A stretch of 44,084 bases of DNA. Origin: Endomicrobiales bacterium (GTDB taxonomy: Bacteria; Elusimicrobiota; Endomicrobiia; Endomicrobiales; JAFGIL01). The stretch is taken from the NCBI GenBank assembly GCA_016929635.1, contig JAFGIL010000041.1, positions 1-44,084 of the forward strand. Direction: 5' to 3'. The translations under genes and the position numbers were made by a program. Positions 16,753 through 24,871 of this stretch are shown here, in pieces (positions within the stretch are counted from its first letter, which is position 1; the number at the start of each line of letters is the position of its first letter). A model generated the notes under the pieces. That model was not told the origin of the DNA, searched no databases, and was given only the letters and a program-made list of their open reading frames with translations.

Positions 16753-17256
16753 ATGATTCAAAATATAGTAGAATTTTTAAACAAAATATTAGCAGACGAG
16801 TTAATTGTAATGATCCTTGCAGCGGCTCCAATATCCGAGCTCAGGGGCGCTATACCTTTAGCTATCGGCAAGTTCCATTTTGGAGTAATTAAATCTTTTT
16901 TGCTGGCTTTTACGGGGAATTTAATACCTGTTATACCGCTTCTGCTTTTTCTTGAAAAAGTATCGAACTTCTGCATGAGATTTCCGATTGGAAACAAGTT
17001 CTTTTCATGGTGGTTTGCAAGAACCCGCAAACACAGCGAATTAGTCGAGAGATATGAGGCTTTGGGCCTGATACTATTCGTGGCTATACCGCTTCCGATT
17101 ACAGGAGCATGGACTGGATCGGTAGCAGCATATCTTTTAGGCATTAAATTTAAATATGCACTTCCTGCTATAACAACCGGTGTATTTATCGCCGGTATAA
17201 TTGTGACTCTTGTAACAAAAGGTGTTTTAGGCTCATTAACATTTTTTATAAAATAA
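16753..17256 (+). CDS. Small multidrug export family membrane protein (COG2426-like)
   Basis: A 167-residue polytopic inner-membrane protein. It has the conserved PISELRGAIPLAI near residues 27-39, an amphipathic FARTRKHSELVERYEALGL connector, and VAIPLPITGAWTGSVAAYLLGI around 115-136, the family's duplicated proline/glycine signature. This architecture is that of the putative small multidrug export family; the transported substrate has not been established for the family to my knowledge. No ribosome-binding site stands out. A tRNA-Pro follows 13 nt downstream. Confidence 0.8.
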   Translation: MIQNIVEFLNKILADELIVMILAAAPISELRGAIPLAIGKFHFGVIKSFLLAFTGNLIPVIPLLLFLEKVSNFCMRFPIGNKFFSWWFARTRKHSELVERYEALGLILFVAIPLPITGAWTGSVAAYLLGIKFKYALPAITTGVFIAGIIVTLVTKGVLGSLTFFIK

Positions 17257-17269
17257 TTCCTGCGTGATT

Positions 17270-17346
17270 CGGGAAGTAGCGCAGTTGGCTAGCGCGCACG
17301 GTTCGGGACCGTGAGGTCGCGGGTTCAAGTCCCGCCTTCCCGACCA
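17270..17346 (+). tRNA. tRNA-Pro (anticodon CGG)
   Basis: A 77-nt gene including an encoded CCA. The acceptor stem CGGGAAG pairs with CTTCCCG, discriminator A. The anticodon stem CACGG/CCGTG encloses TTCGGGA, so the anticodon is CGG and reads CCG. The T-arm is GCGGG-TTCAAGT-CCCGC. It is the second proline isoacceptor within 1.7 kb, unlike the first one in having a genomic CCA. Confidence 0.95.
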
Positions 17347-17353
17347 TTTTGTT

Positions 17354-18013
17354 ATGCTGAAAAAAATACTTATTACTCTTTTACTATTGCCTTCTATTGC
17401 AAATGCCGTAGAAAATTATAAATACTTTATGGAAGCCCAAAGCCTTAAGGGCCCTACTGGCAATATAAACACTATCTCTACGAAAACTTTGTCACATAAG
17501 CAATGGAGTATGGGGCTTCACAGATTTTTTATGGGCTTAAATTACGGCGTTCTGCCGAATTTTGAAACAGGGCTCAGCTTTAACTTAAAAGACGTAACCC
17601 CGCTGACATCTCTGGATAAGGATAATGTAGACCGTAAAATGGATGAATTCTCTTTACATACCAAATACCAGCTGCTCAAGGAAGAAAACTATCCATTAGA
17701 TATTACACTGGCACAAAGAAGGGATACGTTTTATTTAATAGCGGGCAAATATTTTTCGCAGTTATGGGACTCAACTTTACAGGGCGGAATTCACCTGGAA
17801 GGCGATAAATTGCTTACTTTTTTCTCTTTTTCCCAGACTAAATCTTCCGAACAGTTTATATTTGATTATGAACCAAAGAACAATCAATATAACCTTGGCT
17901 GGAGGTTTTTACTTTCTCCGGAAATGAAGCTGGACTTTTTCCTCACTGATTTCACCCGGATAAAGAACATATTTTTTGACAATTTCATATTTGGCATAAC
18001 GCTGGCCGGTTAG
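17354..18013 (+). CDS. Exported hypothetical protein, probable outer-membrane beta-barrel
   Basis: A 219-residue protein with a clear signal peptide (MLKKILITLLLLPSIANA, cleavage after about residue 18). The mature part alternates polar and hydrophobic residues in short strands, with many aromatic ends (for example FETGLSFNL, WDSTLQGGIHL, YNLGWRFLL), as in small outer-membrane barrels of the YjbH or OmpL type. It does not end in Phe but in ITLAG. I do not recognise a specific family. It starts 8 nt after tRNA-Pro, so its transcript may include the tRNA, and it precedes acyP by 13 nt. Confidence 0.7.
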   Translation: MLKKILITLLLLPSIANAVENYKYFMEAQSLKGPTGNINTISTKTLSHKQWSMGLHRFFMGLNYGVLPNFETGLSFNLKDVTPLTSLDKDNVDRKMDEFSLHTKYQLLKEENYPLDITLAQRRDTFYLIAGKYFSQLWDSTLQGGIHLEGDKLLTFFSFSQTKSSEQFIFDYEPKNNQYNLGWRFLLSPEMKLDFFLTDFTRIKNIFFDNFIFGITLAG

Positions 18014-18026
18014 GCCTTTATAAATT

Positions 18027-18311
18027 ATGTCTAATGATTCAAGAGTTCATATAACCGTAAAAGGTCAGGTCCAGGGTATAGGATTCCGCTGGTTCGTCCA
18101 GAAAACAGGAAAAAGATTCAATCTCGTAGGATGGGTAAAGAATCTTCCCAACGGTGACGTGGAACTGGAAGCAGAAGGCCAAAATGAAGACATTAATAAT
18201 TTCATTGAAAGCCTGAAAAAAGACCATCCGTGGGCAAGCGTAAGGGCGCTGGAAACAGAGTGGCTTAAAAAGACACAAAACGATTACAGCAGCTTCGAAA
18301 TAAGATTTTAA
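18027..18311 (+). CDS. acyP: Acylphosphatase
   Basis: A 94-residue enzyme hydrolysing carboxyl-phosphate bonds such as acetyl phosphate. The phosphate-binding loop GQVQGIGFRWFV holds the catalytic Arg21, and Asn39 in VKNLPNG is the second catalytic residue. The rest, NGDVELEAEG and a C-terminal FEIRF strand, fits the ferredoxin-like fold and normal length. It may be co-transcribed with the preceding exported protein, 13 nt away. Confidence 0.93.
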   Translation: MSNDSRVHITVKGQVQGIGFRWFVQKTGKRFNLVGWVKNLPNGDVELEAEGQNEDINNFIESLKKDHPWASVRALETEWLKKTQNDYSSFEIRF

Positions 18312-18346
18312 CCGGTATTTTCAGAAACTAATTAACAGGGAACCTT

Positions 18347-19273
18347 ATGGATAAATTTAATCTAGTTCAGCTTTATTTTAACGAAATCAAAAGATTGCAG
18401 CATTTAACTCCGCAGGATGTAAAAGAACTTTGGAAAAAAGCCAGAAGAGGGGATAAAAAATCCCAAAAAAAACTGGTTGAGGCGAACCTGAAGCTTGTAA
18501 TACCCATTGCCAAAAGATACTTCAGACCGGGGCTTGCATTCCTGGATTTGATAGAGGAAGGCAACATGGGGCTTATGCGGGCAGTGGAGAAATTCAATCC
18601 CAGAAGAAGAATTCATTTTTCGACTTATGCCACTTACTGGATAGACCAGGCCATACGCCGCGCTGTTGAGGAACAGGCAAAAGTCATACGGATACCCCCG
18701 CATGTCTGGGATGCAATACACCGCTGGCTAAAAATCTGGGACCAGATGCAGGAAGAGCTCGGGCGCAACCCGACTATTAACGAAATGGCACAGCGGCTGG
18801 ATTTTTCGGTAAGCCAGATAGACAGCCTTCTCAAAGCCGTTAAAATCACACAGGGGACAAGCTCCCTGGAGACTCCGATAGACAGTGAAGGCAATATTTT
18901 CATACGCGATATTATATCCGATAAAAAAAGCACTTCCCCTGAATCCATTACGGAATTATTAAGAACTAACTCCGATCTGGGGCAGGCCCTGGATTATATC
19001 GCACCGCGGGAAAAGAAGATTATACAGATGCGCTTCGGGCTCGGTAAAAAGGAGCCTTTTTCTCTCGAAAAGGTTGGGGAAAAACTGAATCTCTCCAGGG
19101 AAAGAGTGAGGCAGCTTGAGGAAAGAGCCATACAAAGGCTGAAATCCATCGCTCTGAGGATGAAGCTAATAGATGCAAGCGCATTTAAAGAGCTGGAAGA
19201 AGAAGAAAAAAAACAAAATAAGGAAAAACCTAAAAAGAAAGAAAAAACCAAGAGGAAAAAAAAGAAAAAATAA
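18347..19273 (+). CDS. RNA polymerase sigma-70 family factor, group 2, with Lys-rich tail
   Basis: A 308-residue sigma factor lacking region 1.1. Region 1.2 begins at the N-terminus (LVQLYFNEIKRL), region 2.2 is DLIEEGNMGLMRAVEKF (67-83), regions 2.3-2.4 FSTYATYWIDQAIRRAVEEQ (91-110), region 3 is near 120-190, and the region 4.2 HTH is near 239-266 (SLEKVGEKLNLSRERVRQLEERA). It should recognise -10/-35 promoters like RpoS or RpoD. After residue 280 comes an unusual Glu- then Lys-rich tail ending in five Lys. The tail could bind nucleic acid nonspecifically, which is speculation. AGGG precedes the ATG. Confidence 0.92.
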   Translation: MDKFNLVQLYFNEIKRLQHLTPQDVKELWKKARRGDKKSQKKLVEANLKLVIPIAKRYFRPGLAFLDLIEEGNMGLMRAVEKFNPRRRIHFSTYATYWIDQAIRRAVEEQAKVIRIPPHVWDAIHRWLKIWDQMQEELGRNPTINEMAQRLDFSVSQIDSLLKAVKITQGTSSLETPIDSEGNIFIRDIISDKKSTSPESITELLRTNSDLGQALDYIAPREKKIIQMRFGLGKKEPFSLEKVGEKLNLSRERVRQLEERAIQRLKSIALRMKLIDASAFKELEEEEKKQNKEKPKKKEKTKRKKKKK

Positions 19274-19297
19274 TTAGTAAATTTCCGGAGGAGCAAA

Positions 19298-19825
19298 ATG
19301 CGAAAAAAACCGCTCAATTTAAAATATTCTATTCGCGATATTCCTGATTTCCCCAAAAAAGGAATAATATTCAAAGATATAACCACACTGTTAGGGCAGG
19401 GGGATTTATTCCACCATGCAATAGACCAGATAGCAAGCTATTACCAGAATAAGGGAATCCAGAAGGTAATTGCAATCGAATCGCGCGGGTTTATAATGGG
19501 CGCGCCTTTGGCGTATAAGCTCAAAGCCGGCTTTGTGCCTATACGCAAAAAAGGAAAACTGCCGTATAAAACGGTTTCCGCCACATATCAGCTGGAATAC
19601 GGGACCGACACGCTGGAAATTCACGAAGACGCTTTGGCTCCCGATGAAAAAGTACTGATTATAGACGATTTACTGGCAACAGGAGGCACGATCGGGGCTG
19701 CCATCGAATTAGTAAAAAAACTGGGCGGTAAAATAGCGGGGCTTGCTTTCCTTATAGAACTTGGTTTCTTAAACGGAAGGAAAAACTTAAAAAATCAAGA
19801 TATATTTACTCTCGTTAAATACTGA
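19298..19825 (+). CDS. apt: Adenine phosphoribosyltransferase
   Basis: A 175-residue purine-salvage enzyme that makes AMP from adenine and PRPP. Seen: the N-terminal IRDIPDFPKKGIIFKDIT, the flexible-loop ESRGFIMG, RKKGKLPY, and the PRPP loop IIDDLLATGGT (121-131). Length and order match Apt. The start has a strong Shine-Dalgarno (GGAGGAGC) 5-6 nt upstream. It is 24 nt after the sigma factor gene and 14 nt before tRNA-Arg. Confidence 0.96.
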   Translation: MRKKPLNLKYSIRDIPDFPKKGIIFKDITTLLGQGDLFHHAIDQIASYYQNKGIQKVIAIESRGFIMGAPLAYKLKAGFVPIRKKGKLPYKTVSATYQLEYGTDTLEIHEDALAPDEKVLIIDDLLATGGTIGAAIELVKKLGGKIAGLAFLIELGFLNGRKNLKNQDIFTLVKY

Positions 19826-19839
19826 TTTGCTTAATTTGT

Positions 19840-19913
19840 GCCCTGGTAGCTCAATTGGATAGAGCTGGTCCGTCCTAAGGACAAGGCTGGAGGTTCAAGT
19901 CCTCTCCAGGGTA
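19840..19913 (+). tRNA. tRNA-Arg (anticodon CCT)
   Basis: A 74-nt cloverleaf. The acceptor stem GCCCTGG pairs with CCAGGGT (one G-U), discriminator A. The anticodon stem GGTCC/GGACA (G-A at the top) encloses GTCCTAA, giving anticodon CCU for AGG codons. The T-arm is GGAGG-TTCAAGT-CCTCT. CCA is not encoded. It is embedded between apt and the PHP gene on the same strand. Confidence 0.92.
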
Positions 19914-19932
19914 TATTGCAGACAAAACATCC

Positions 19933-20580
19933 ATGATAGATTTACATACTCATTCATTATTTTCAGACGGACTGCTTCTTCCTTCGGAACTCGTATACCG
20001 CGCAAAGGTAAACGGCTATGAAGCCATAGCCCTGACCGACCACGGCGATTTATCTACCATTGATTTTGTTATACCTAGAATAATAAAAATATCCAAAGAG
20101 TTAACCGAGCATTTCAGCATAAAAGTTTTACCGGGAATTGAACTGACCTATGTTCCTCCGAGCCGGATTTCAGCGATGGTAAAAAAATGCCGCAGCCTCG
20201 GAGCAAAAATTGTGGTTATACACGGCCAGTCTCCCGTGGAGCCGGTGCCTCCCGGAACAAACCGCGCCGCCATATCTTCCGGGGCGGATATCCTTGCCCA
20301 CCCCGGGCATATAACCGAAGAAGAGGTGAAACTGGCAAAAAAAACTGGGATATGCCTGGAAATCACAACCAGGAACGGCCATAATAAAACCAACAGCCAC
20401 GTCGCGGGATTATCAAAAAAATTCGGCGCAAAAATGGTGCTTAACACCGACACGCATGCTCCTGAGGATATTCTTACTCCGGAAAAAATAGAAGAAACCC
20501 TGAAAACCAGCAATCTCACCAAGCAGGATTATGAAATAATGATTAAAAATTCAAAGGAAGTAGTAAAAAAAACCAAATAA
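19933..20580 (+). CDS. PHP-domain metal-dependent phosphoesterase
   Basis: A 215-residue PHP protein. Its metal ligands are visible in order: H5-x-H7 and D12 in DLHTHSLFSDG, D36-H37 in ALTDHGD, E70 (PGIEL), H97 (VIHGQ), H123 (LAHPGH), and D173-x-H175 in NTDTHAP. These give a trinuclear metal centre as in histidinol-phosphatase and RNase-AM type enzymes. The histidine-biosynthesis context is absent, so the substrate may be a nucleotide or another phosphate ester. In many candidate-phylum genomes such a gene precedes a TPR protein as here (16-nt gap). Confidence 0.87.
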   Translation: MIDLHTHSLFSDGLLLPSELVYRAKVNGYEAIALTDHGDLSTIDFVIPRIIKISKELTEHFSIKVLPGIELTYVPPSRISAMVKKCRSLGAKIVVIHGQSPVEPVPPGTNRAAISSGADILAHPGHITEEEVKLAKKTGICLEITTRNGHNKTNSHVAGLSKKFGAKMVLNTDTHAPEDILTPEKIEETLKTSNLTKQDYEIMIKNSKEVVKKTK

Positions 20581-20596
20581 CAAATCGGAGAAAAAA

Positions 20597-21259
20597 ATGG
20601 CTGATACTTACAGAAAACAAATAAAAAAAGACGAGCTCACCGAGCTGCTGATTAACAGCGTATATTGGGTAAAAGAAAACAGGACGCTTTTTCTCAGCAT
20701 AGCAGGGACGGTCCTGGGCATAGCCGCATTATCCCTTTTCTTTTTCACGCGTTATTACGAGCTTAAGGTAAGGGCCTCCGATAAACTTTCCATAGCGCAG
20801 GGGCAGCTGTACCAGGGGCAAACCGACCAGGCTTTGGCTATTTTAAACGAAATAATCACCAGGTATTCAAACAGCGCGGTAGCTTCTCAAGCAAGAATAC
20901 TTAAGGCAAATTATTTAATCAGCATACAAAACTATAATGAAGCTGAAAACATAATAAAGCCGGCTATTGAAAAAGGGAAGCCTAACACCGTTATTCCTCT
21001 GGCTATGAATATACTGGGGCTTGCGCAGGAAAATTCACAGAAATATCCGGATGCGATTGAAACATACAAAGCTTTTATCGATAAATTTCCCAACCATTTT
21101 CTGGCCCCAAAGGCACTTGAGTCTTTAGCCAGGAATTACGAGATGAACCAGTCAATCCCAGAGGCAATATCAACCTATGAGAAGATGGCAAACCTTTACC
21201 CCAACACCGGGTGGGCTCAAAAAGCCAACGAAAGAATAGGCTTTCTATCCAGAAAATAA
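20597..21259 (+). CDS. Membrane-anchored TPR protein
   Basis: A 220-residue protein with a cytosolic N-terminus (KQIKKDELTELL), one transmembrane helix at about 32-51 (LSIAGTVLGIAALSLFFFT), and then several tetratricopeptide repeats, including ALAILNEIITRYSNSAVASQARI and YPDAIETYKAFIDKFPNHFLAPKALESLARNYE. The layout, an N-terminal anchor with periplasmic TPRs, is that of YfgM-type or BamD-like helper proteins, so a role in envelope protein handling is plausible. It has CGGAG about 7 nt before the ATG. Confidence 0.78.
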   Translation: MADTYRKQIKKDELTELLINSVYWVKENRTLFLSIAGTVLGIAALSLFFFTRYYELKVRASDKLSIAQGQLYQGQTDQALAILNEIITRYSNSAVASQARILKANYLISIQNYNEAENIIKPAIEKGKPNTVIPLAMNILGLAQENSQKYPDAIETYKAFIDKFPNHFLAPKALESLARNYEMNQSIPEAISTYEKMANLYPNTGWAQKANERIGFLSRK

Positions 21260-21267
21260 ATCATTAG

Positions 21268-21296
21268 TTGACCTGAAAAGCATTATTTGATAGAAT
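21268..21296 (+). promoter_or_regulatory. Promoter for the outer-membrane protein and GH57 pair
   Basis: TTGACC at 21268-21273 and TAGAAT at 21291-21296 with 17-nt spacing. The expected start point is at or next to the ATG at 21303, so the mRNA could be leaderless; no Shine-Dalgarno is present. Confidence 0.55.
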
Positions 21297-21302
21297 TTTA
21301 AA

Positions 21303-22628
21303 ATGAGAAAATTTTATATTTATATATTATTAATAACAGTATTTTTAGGCAAATTTGCTATTTGTTCCGCAGATGTCCTTAATATAAATACCGATTACCG
21401 TATTAGCGGAATAAGTTATAAAAACAATGACTTTGACAAAGAAACCGACGATCCCGTAAGCTATTATATCCAAAGATTAAACCTTTCCATATCCGGAAAA
21501 TTTGATTCCAACATCGAGATCGGATCCAAAATAACTGCATTGGGCGTAGTAGGGGGAACAAGGACAGTTTTTAACGCTGCCCTGGATCAATCTGTAAACC
21601 CTTATCCAAATACGGATTTCATGCCTTACATCGAAACCGCCTATCTTAAATTAACAAATTTTGCCGAATTGCCCGTAAATATTTCCGTAGGCAAACAAAA
21701 CCTCGAATTCGGCGACGGGCTGGTTATTTCGGATAACGGAACAGGTTATTTTGCATTCCATGTTTTGGGTTATTACGAACTGCTTCTTCCCTGGGAAGCC
21801 CAGTTTTTCATAGCCAAACTTAAAGATACCTTAAGGGTTACCTCTGACCAGGATTTGCTTGGTTTTATCGTTGACTTTAAGTGGAAAAGGCACCTCTTCG
21901 AACTGGGGTATTTTAATAATAAAGACAACGCTGGTTCTGTTTACAACCAGATTCAAACAAAGACCGCAGCAAAAAGATTTTACAGTTTCCGGGTAGGAAG
22001 AGAAGAAAAGCTTATGGAGTATCAATTCGAATACGTGCAGCAAAAAGGCAGCATGAAAAAAGTGGACAATACTAACGTGAACATAAATGCCCACGGGTAT
22101 GTCATTTCAGGAAAGCTCATCGGTGAAAAGACAAAACTGGGAAAAGTAACCGCGAACGCGCTTCTTGCCATTGCTACCGGAGACGACAATCCCAACGACA
22201 CCAGAGATACCTCCTTTACCCCGGATTTAACAAGGAAATTTGACGGATTAAAAAGAACCGGATACGGCAGCCTATTTGCAGCTTCGCCTTATGATTCTTT
22301 CTTTGACATTCCAGATTCCTATTCAGGCATAAACACCTTAAACGTCGGAGCGGACTTCTCGCCGTGGTATGCATGGACTTTCGGGGTCAATTATTACCTG
22401 TTTTCAGCTTCACAGGGGCTACCGGGTTTCCCGACCGCATCAGGCTTTGAAAGGATATTCGGGGCCGAATACTCCCTGGGAATAGAAATGGACTTAAGCG
22501 TGCAATATACACACTCCAAATATGTGGAAACCAAACTTTCATATAACCGCTACACCCCTCCGGAAACATTTTCTATCAAAAGAAATCCCGCAACTATGTA
22601 TCAATTTGAGATAAGCACCAAATTCTAA
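21303..22628 (+). CDS. Outer-membrane beta-barrel protein (alginate-export-like)
   Basis: A 441-residue protein with an N-terminal signal peptide (about 1-23, ending ICSA) and a mature region of alternating strands such as INTDYRISGISYKN, FDSNIEIGSKITALGV and LGIEMDLSVQYTHS. It ends in FEISTKF, and a C-terminal Phe is the outer-membrane insertion signal. The segment VSVGKQNLEFGDGLVISD-like (residues about 133-150) is reminiscent of alginate-export family barrels. It is followed 1 nt later by a GH57 glycosidase, so it may pass oligosaccharides across the outer membrane; that link is inference. Confidence 0.75.
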   Translation: MRKFYIYILLITVFLGKFAICSADVLNINTDYRISGISYKNNDFDKETDDPVSYYIQRLNLSISGKFDSNIEIGSKITALGVVGGTRTVFNAALDQSVNPYPNTDFMPYIETAYLKLTNFAELPVNISVGKQNLEFGDGLVISDNGTGYFAFHVLGYYELLLPWEAQFFIAKLKDTLRVTSDQDLLGFIVDFKWKRHLFELGYFNNKDNAGSVYNQIQTKTAAKRFYSFRVGREEKLMEYQFEYVQQKGSMKKVDNTNVNINAHGYVISGKLIGEKTKLGKVTANALLAIATGDDNPNDTRDTSFTPDLTRKFDGLKRTGYGSLFAASPYDSFFDIPDSYSGINTLNVGADFSPWYAWTFGVNYYLFSASQGLPGFPTASGFERIFGAEYSLGIEMDLSVQYTHSKYVETKLSYNRYTPPETFSIKRNPATMYQFEISTKF

Positions 22629-22629
22629 A

Positions 22630-24807
22630 ATGAAAAAAATCTATCTCGCATTTCTCTGGCACCATCACCAGCCCGTTTACAAAAACCCAAGGTCAGGCAT
22701 ATATGAATTGCCGTGGGTCAGGCTGCATGCCTGCAAAGATTACTTTGATACGGCTGCCATACTGGATGAATTCCCGAAAATAAAATCCAATTTTAATCTG
22801 GTCCCGTCGCTTTTAGCCCAGCTGAAGGAATATTCCCAGGGCGTTGCTAAAGACAAATTTATGGAGCTTACCCTGAAGCCGGCCGAAGACCTCACAAATG
22901 ATGACAAAGTTTTTATACTGCACAATTTTTTCATGGCAAACTGGGCAACCATGGTTAATCCTTATCCGCGCTACAAACAACTGCTGGAAAAAAGGGGAAA
23001 ACATACATCCGTTCAGGACCTGGAAAGGATACACACCTACTTCAAAACACAGGATTTCAGAGACCTCCAGGTATGGTTTAATCTTTCCTGGATGGACCCG
23101 TACTGGAGGGAACACGATGATTTAACCAGGTCGCTGTACCAAAAAGGCCAGGGTTTTACCGAAGAGGACAAACAATCCTTAATCAGCAAACAGCTGGAGA
23201 TTTGCGGCCTGATACCTGAAAAATACAGGCAGCTGCAGGATAGTGGACAAATCGAAGTATCAACCACGCCTTTCTACCATCCCATACTGCCTCTTTTATG
23301 CGACACAAATAATGCAAAAGGAGCAACGCCCCAGATAAACCTCCCGAAAAGGCGTTTTCAGCACCGCAAAGACGCAAAAATACAGATTCAGAAAGCAGTT
23401 GATTTATATAAGGAACTTTTTGGCAGAGAGCCGCGGGGAATGTGGCCTTCCGAAGGATCGGTTTCCGATGACGTGATTCCTTTATTCGGCGAGGCACAAA
23501 TAAAATGGATTGCAACGGATGAGGAGGTTTTATTCAAAACTCTTCCTGAATATAAATCCCAGAGGCAAAAGCTTTATCAGCCGTATGCCCTGAACATATT
23601 GAATCACGAACTCAATATCATTTTCAGGGACCACGCACTTTCGGATTCCATAGGTTTTATTTACCATAGATGGAATCCCGGCAGCGCGGTCGCGGATTTT
23701 ATGAAAAGGATTTATGCCATCAGGGATTCAATAAAAGACCCTGATCAGAACTGTTTAATTTCAGTTATCCTGGACGGGGAAAACTGCTGGGAGTATTATT
23801 CCAATGACGGCTGGGATTTCCTGCGCGAACTTTACAAAGCGCTCAGTGGTGATTCCTCTGTTGAAACAGTTACAATAAATGAGTATCTGGCAAATTTTCC
23901 TCCAAAAGAAACGTTAAAAAAAATATGGCCCGGTTCATGGATCAATGGAAACTACGGCATCTGGATAGGTCATCCTGAAGACAACCTGGCCTGGGATTAT
24001 CTGGGCGAAGCAAGAAACACCCTAAGCGAGTACATCTCAAAAAATCCCGGGAAAGCCGAAGGGGAAAATATCAAATCCGCGTGGGAAAACATATTTGCAG
24101 CCGAAGGCTCTGACTGGAACTGGTGGTATGGCGATGACCATTCATCCGGCAATGATGAGGTTTTTGACTATCTTTTCCGCCAGTATCTCATCAGCGTATA
24201 TGAACTGCTGGGAGAAAAAATACCGGATTACCTGTTTAAATCAATCATAGGCATTAATAAGAAAAAAACTGTTACCCTGGAACCAATCGATTTTATAAGC
24301 CCTAAACTTGACGGGGTTGTAACAAATTATTTCGAATGGCACCCCGCCGGGTACTATGTTGTCGGCCGCAGCGGCGGAAGCATACATCAGGTAGAATCCG
24401 TTTTAAGGTCTTTTCATTACGGTTTTGACAAAGAAAACCTCCATTTCAGGTTTGACCTGAATATTTCCCTGCAGGATGACTCTATTGAAAAATACGCATT
24501 CAAGATACTATTCCTTGCCCCGGAGCAATGCGAGGCTTTTCTCAATATTGCTCCTAACGGAAATATAAAAGACTTTTATCTTAAAACACCTTCAAGCCAC
24601 TACAATCTTAAAACCGTCTGTGCAAAAAAGATTATTGAATTATCAATCCCGCTGGAATACTTCAAACTTAAAGAAAACGATAAACATATCGAGTTTTTTA
24701 TAACCATACTAAAAGACAACCTGGAAATCGAGCGCTGGCCTTACCAATACTCTGTGACTATTCCAAAACCGACAAAAGATACACTCTTTCAGAACTGGTA
24801 TGTTTGA
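22630..24807 (+). CDS. Glycoside hydrolase family 57 protein
   Basis: A 725-residue GH57 enzyme acting on alpha-glucans. The five-motif layout is visible: HHHQP (11-15), the FYHPILPLL region, GMWPSEGS with the predicted nucleophile E275, ILDGENCWE with the predicted acid/base D382, and a later conserved stretch. The C-terminal 180 residues form a beta-rich domain (SVLRSFHYGF, LHFRFDLNI) typical of the DUF3536/DUF1926-like tails of amylopullulanase-type members. No signal peptide is present, so it is cytosolic, probably on glycogen. It starts 1 nt after the OMP stop. Confidence 0.92.
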   Translation: MKKIYLAFLWHHHQPVYKNPRSGIYELPWVRLHACKDYFDTAAILDEFPKIKSNFNLVPSLLAQLKEYSQGVAKDKFMELTLKPAEDLTNDDKVFILHNFFMANWATMVNPYPRYKQLLEKRGKHTSVQDLERIHTYFKTQDFRDLQVWFNLSWMDPYWREHDDLTRSLYQKGQGFTEEDKQSLISKQLEICGLIPEKYRQLQDSGQIEVSTTPFYHPILPLLCDTNNAKGATPQINLPKRRFQHRKDAKIQIQKAVDLYKELFGREPRGMWPSEGSVSDDVIPLFGEAQIKWIATDEEVLFKTLPEYKSQRQKLYQPYALNILNHELNIIFRDHALSDSIGFIYHRWNPGSAVADFMKRIYAIRDSIKDPDQNCLISVILDGENCWEYYSNDGWDFLRELYKALSGDSSVETVTINEYLANFPPKETLKKIWPGSWINGNYGIWIGHPEDNLAWDYLGEARNTLSEYISKNPGKAEGENIKSAWENIFAAEGSDWNWWYGDDHSSGNDEVFDYLFRQYLISVYELLGEKIPDYLFKSIIGINKKKTVTLEPIDFISPKLDGVVTNYFEWHPAGYYVVGRSGGSIHQVESVLRSFHYGFDKENLHFRFDLNISLQDDSIEKYAFKILFLAPEQCEAFLNIAPNGNIKDFYLKTPSSHYNLKTVCAKKIIELSIPLEYFKLKENDKHIEFFITILKDNLEIERWPYQYSVTIPKPTKDTLFQNWYV

Positions 24808-24817
24808 ATAGTTCTAT

Positions 24818-24846
24818 TTGCTTATTTCTTTAATTTAAACTATAAT
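24818..24846 (+). promoter_or_regulatory. Promoter for the LacI-type sensor gene
   Basis: TTGCTT at 24818-24823 and a perfect TATAAT at 24841-24846, with 17-nt spacing. It starts transcription a few bases before the GGGAGGG Shine-Dalgarno at 24859-24865. Confidence 0.65.
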
Positions 24847-24871
24847 ATAAGCATTATTGGGAGGGTTTTAT

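Noticed and set aside
16745-16775. TTGACG...TAGAAT as a promoter
   Set aside because: The -10-like box lies inside the coding region of the export protein gene at 16753; chance match.
21079-21090. TTTATCGATAAA as a third copy of the terminus palindrome
   Set aside because: It lacks the central A/CGACG context, is inside the TPR coding sequence and has no GGGGCCTTA partner.
24857-24871. TTG start for the LacI-type gene
   Set aside because: The TTG lies in the Shine-Dalgarno GGGAGGG region; the ATG at 24872 is correctly spaced.
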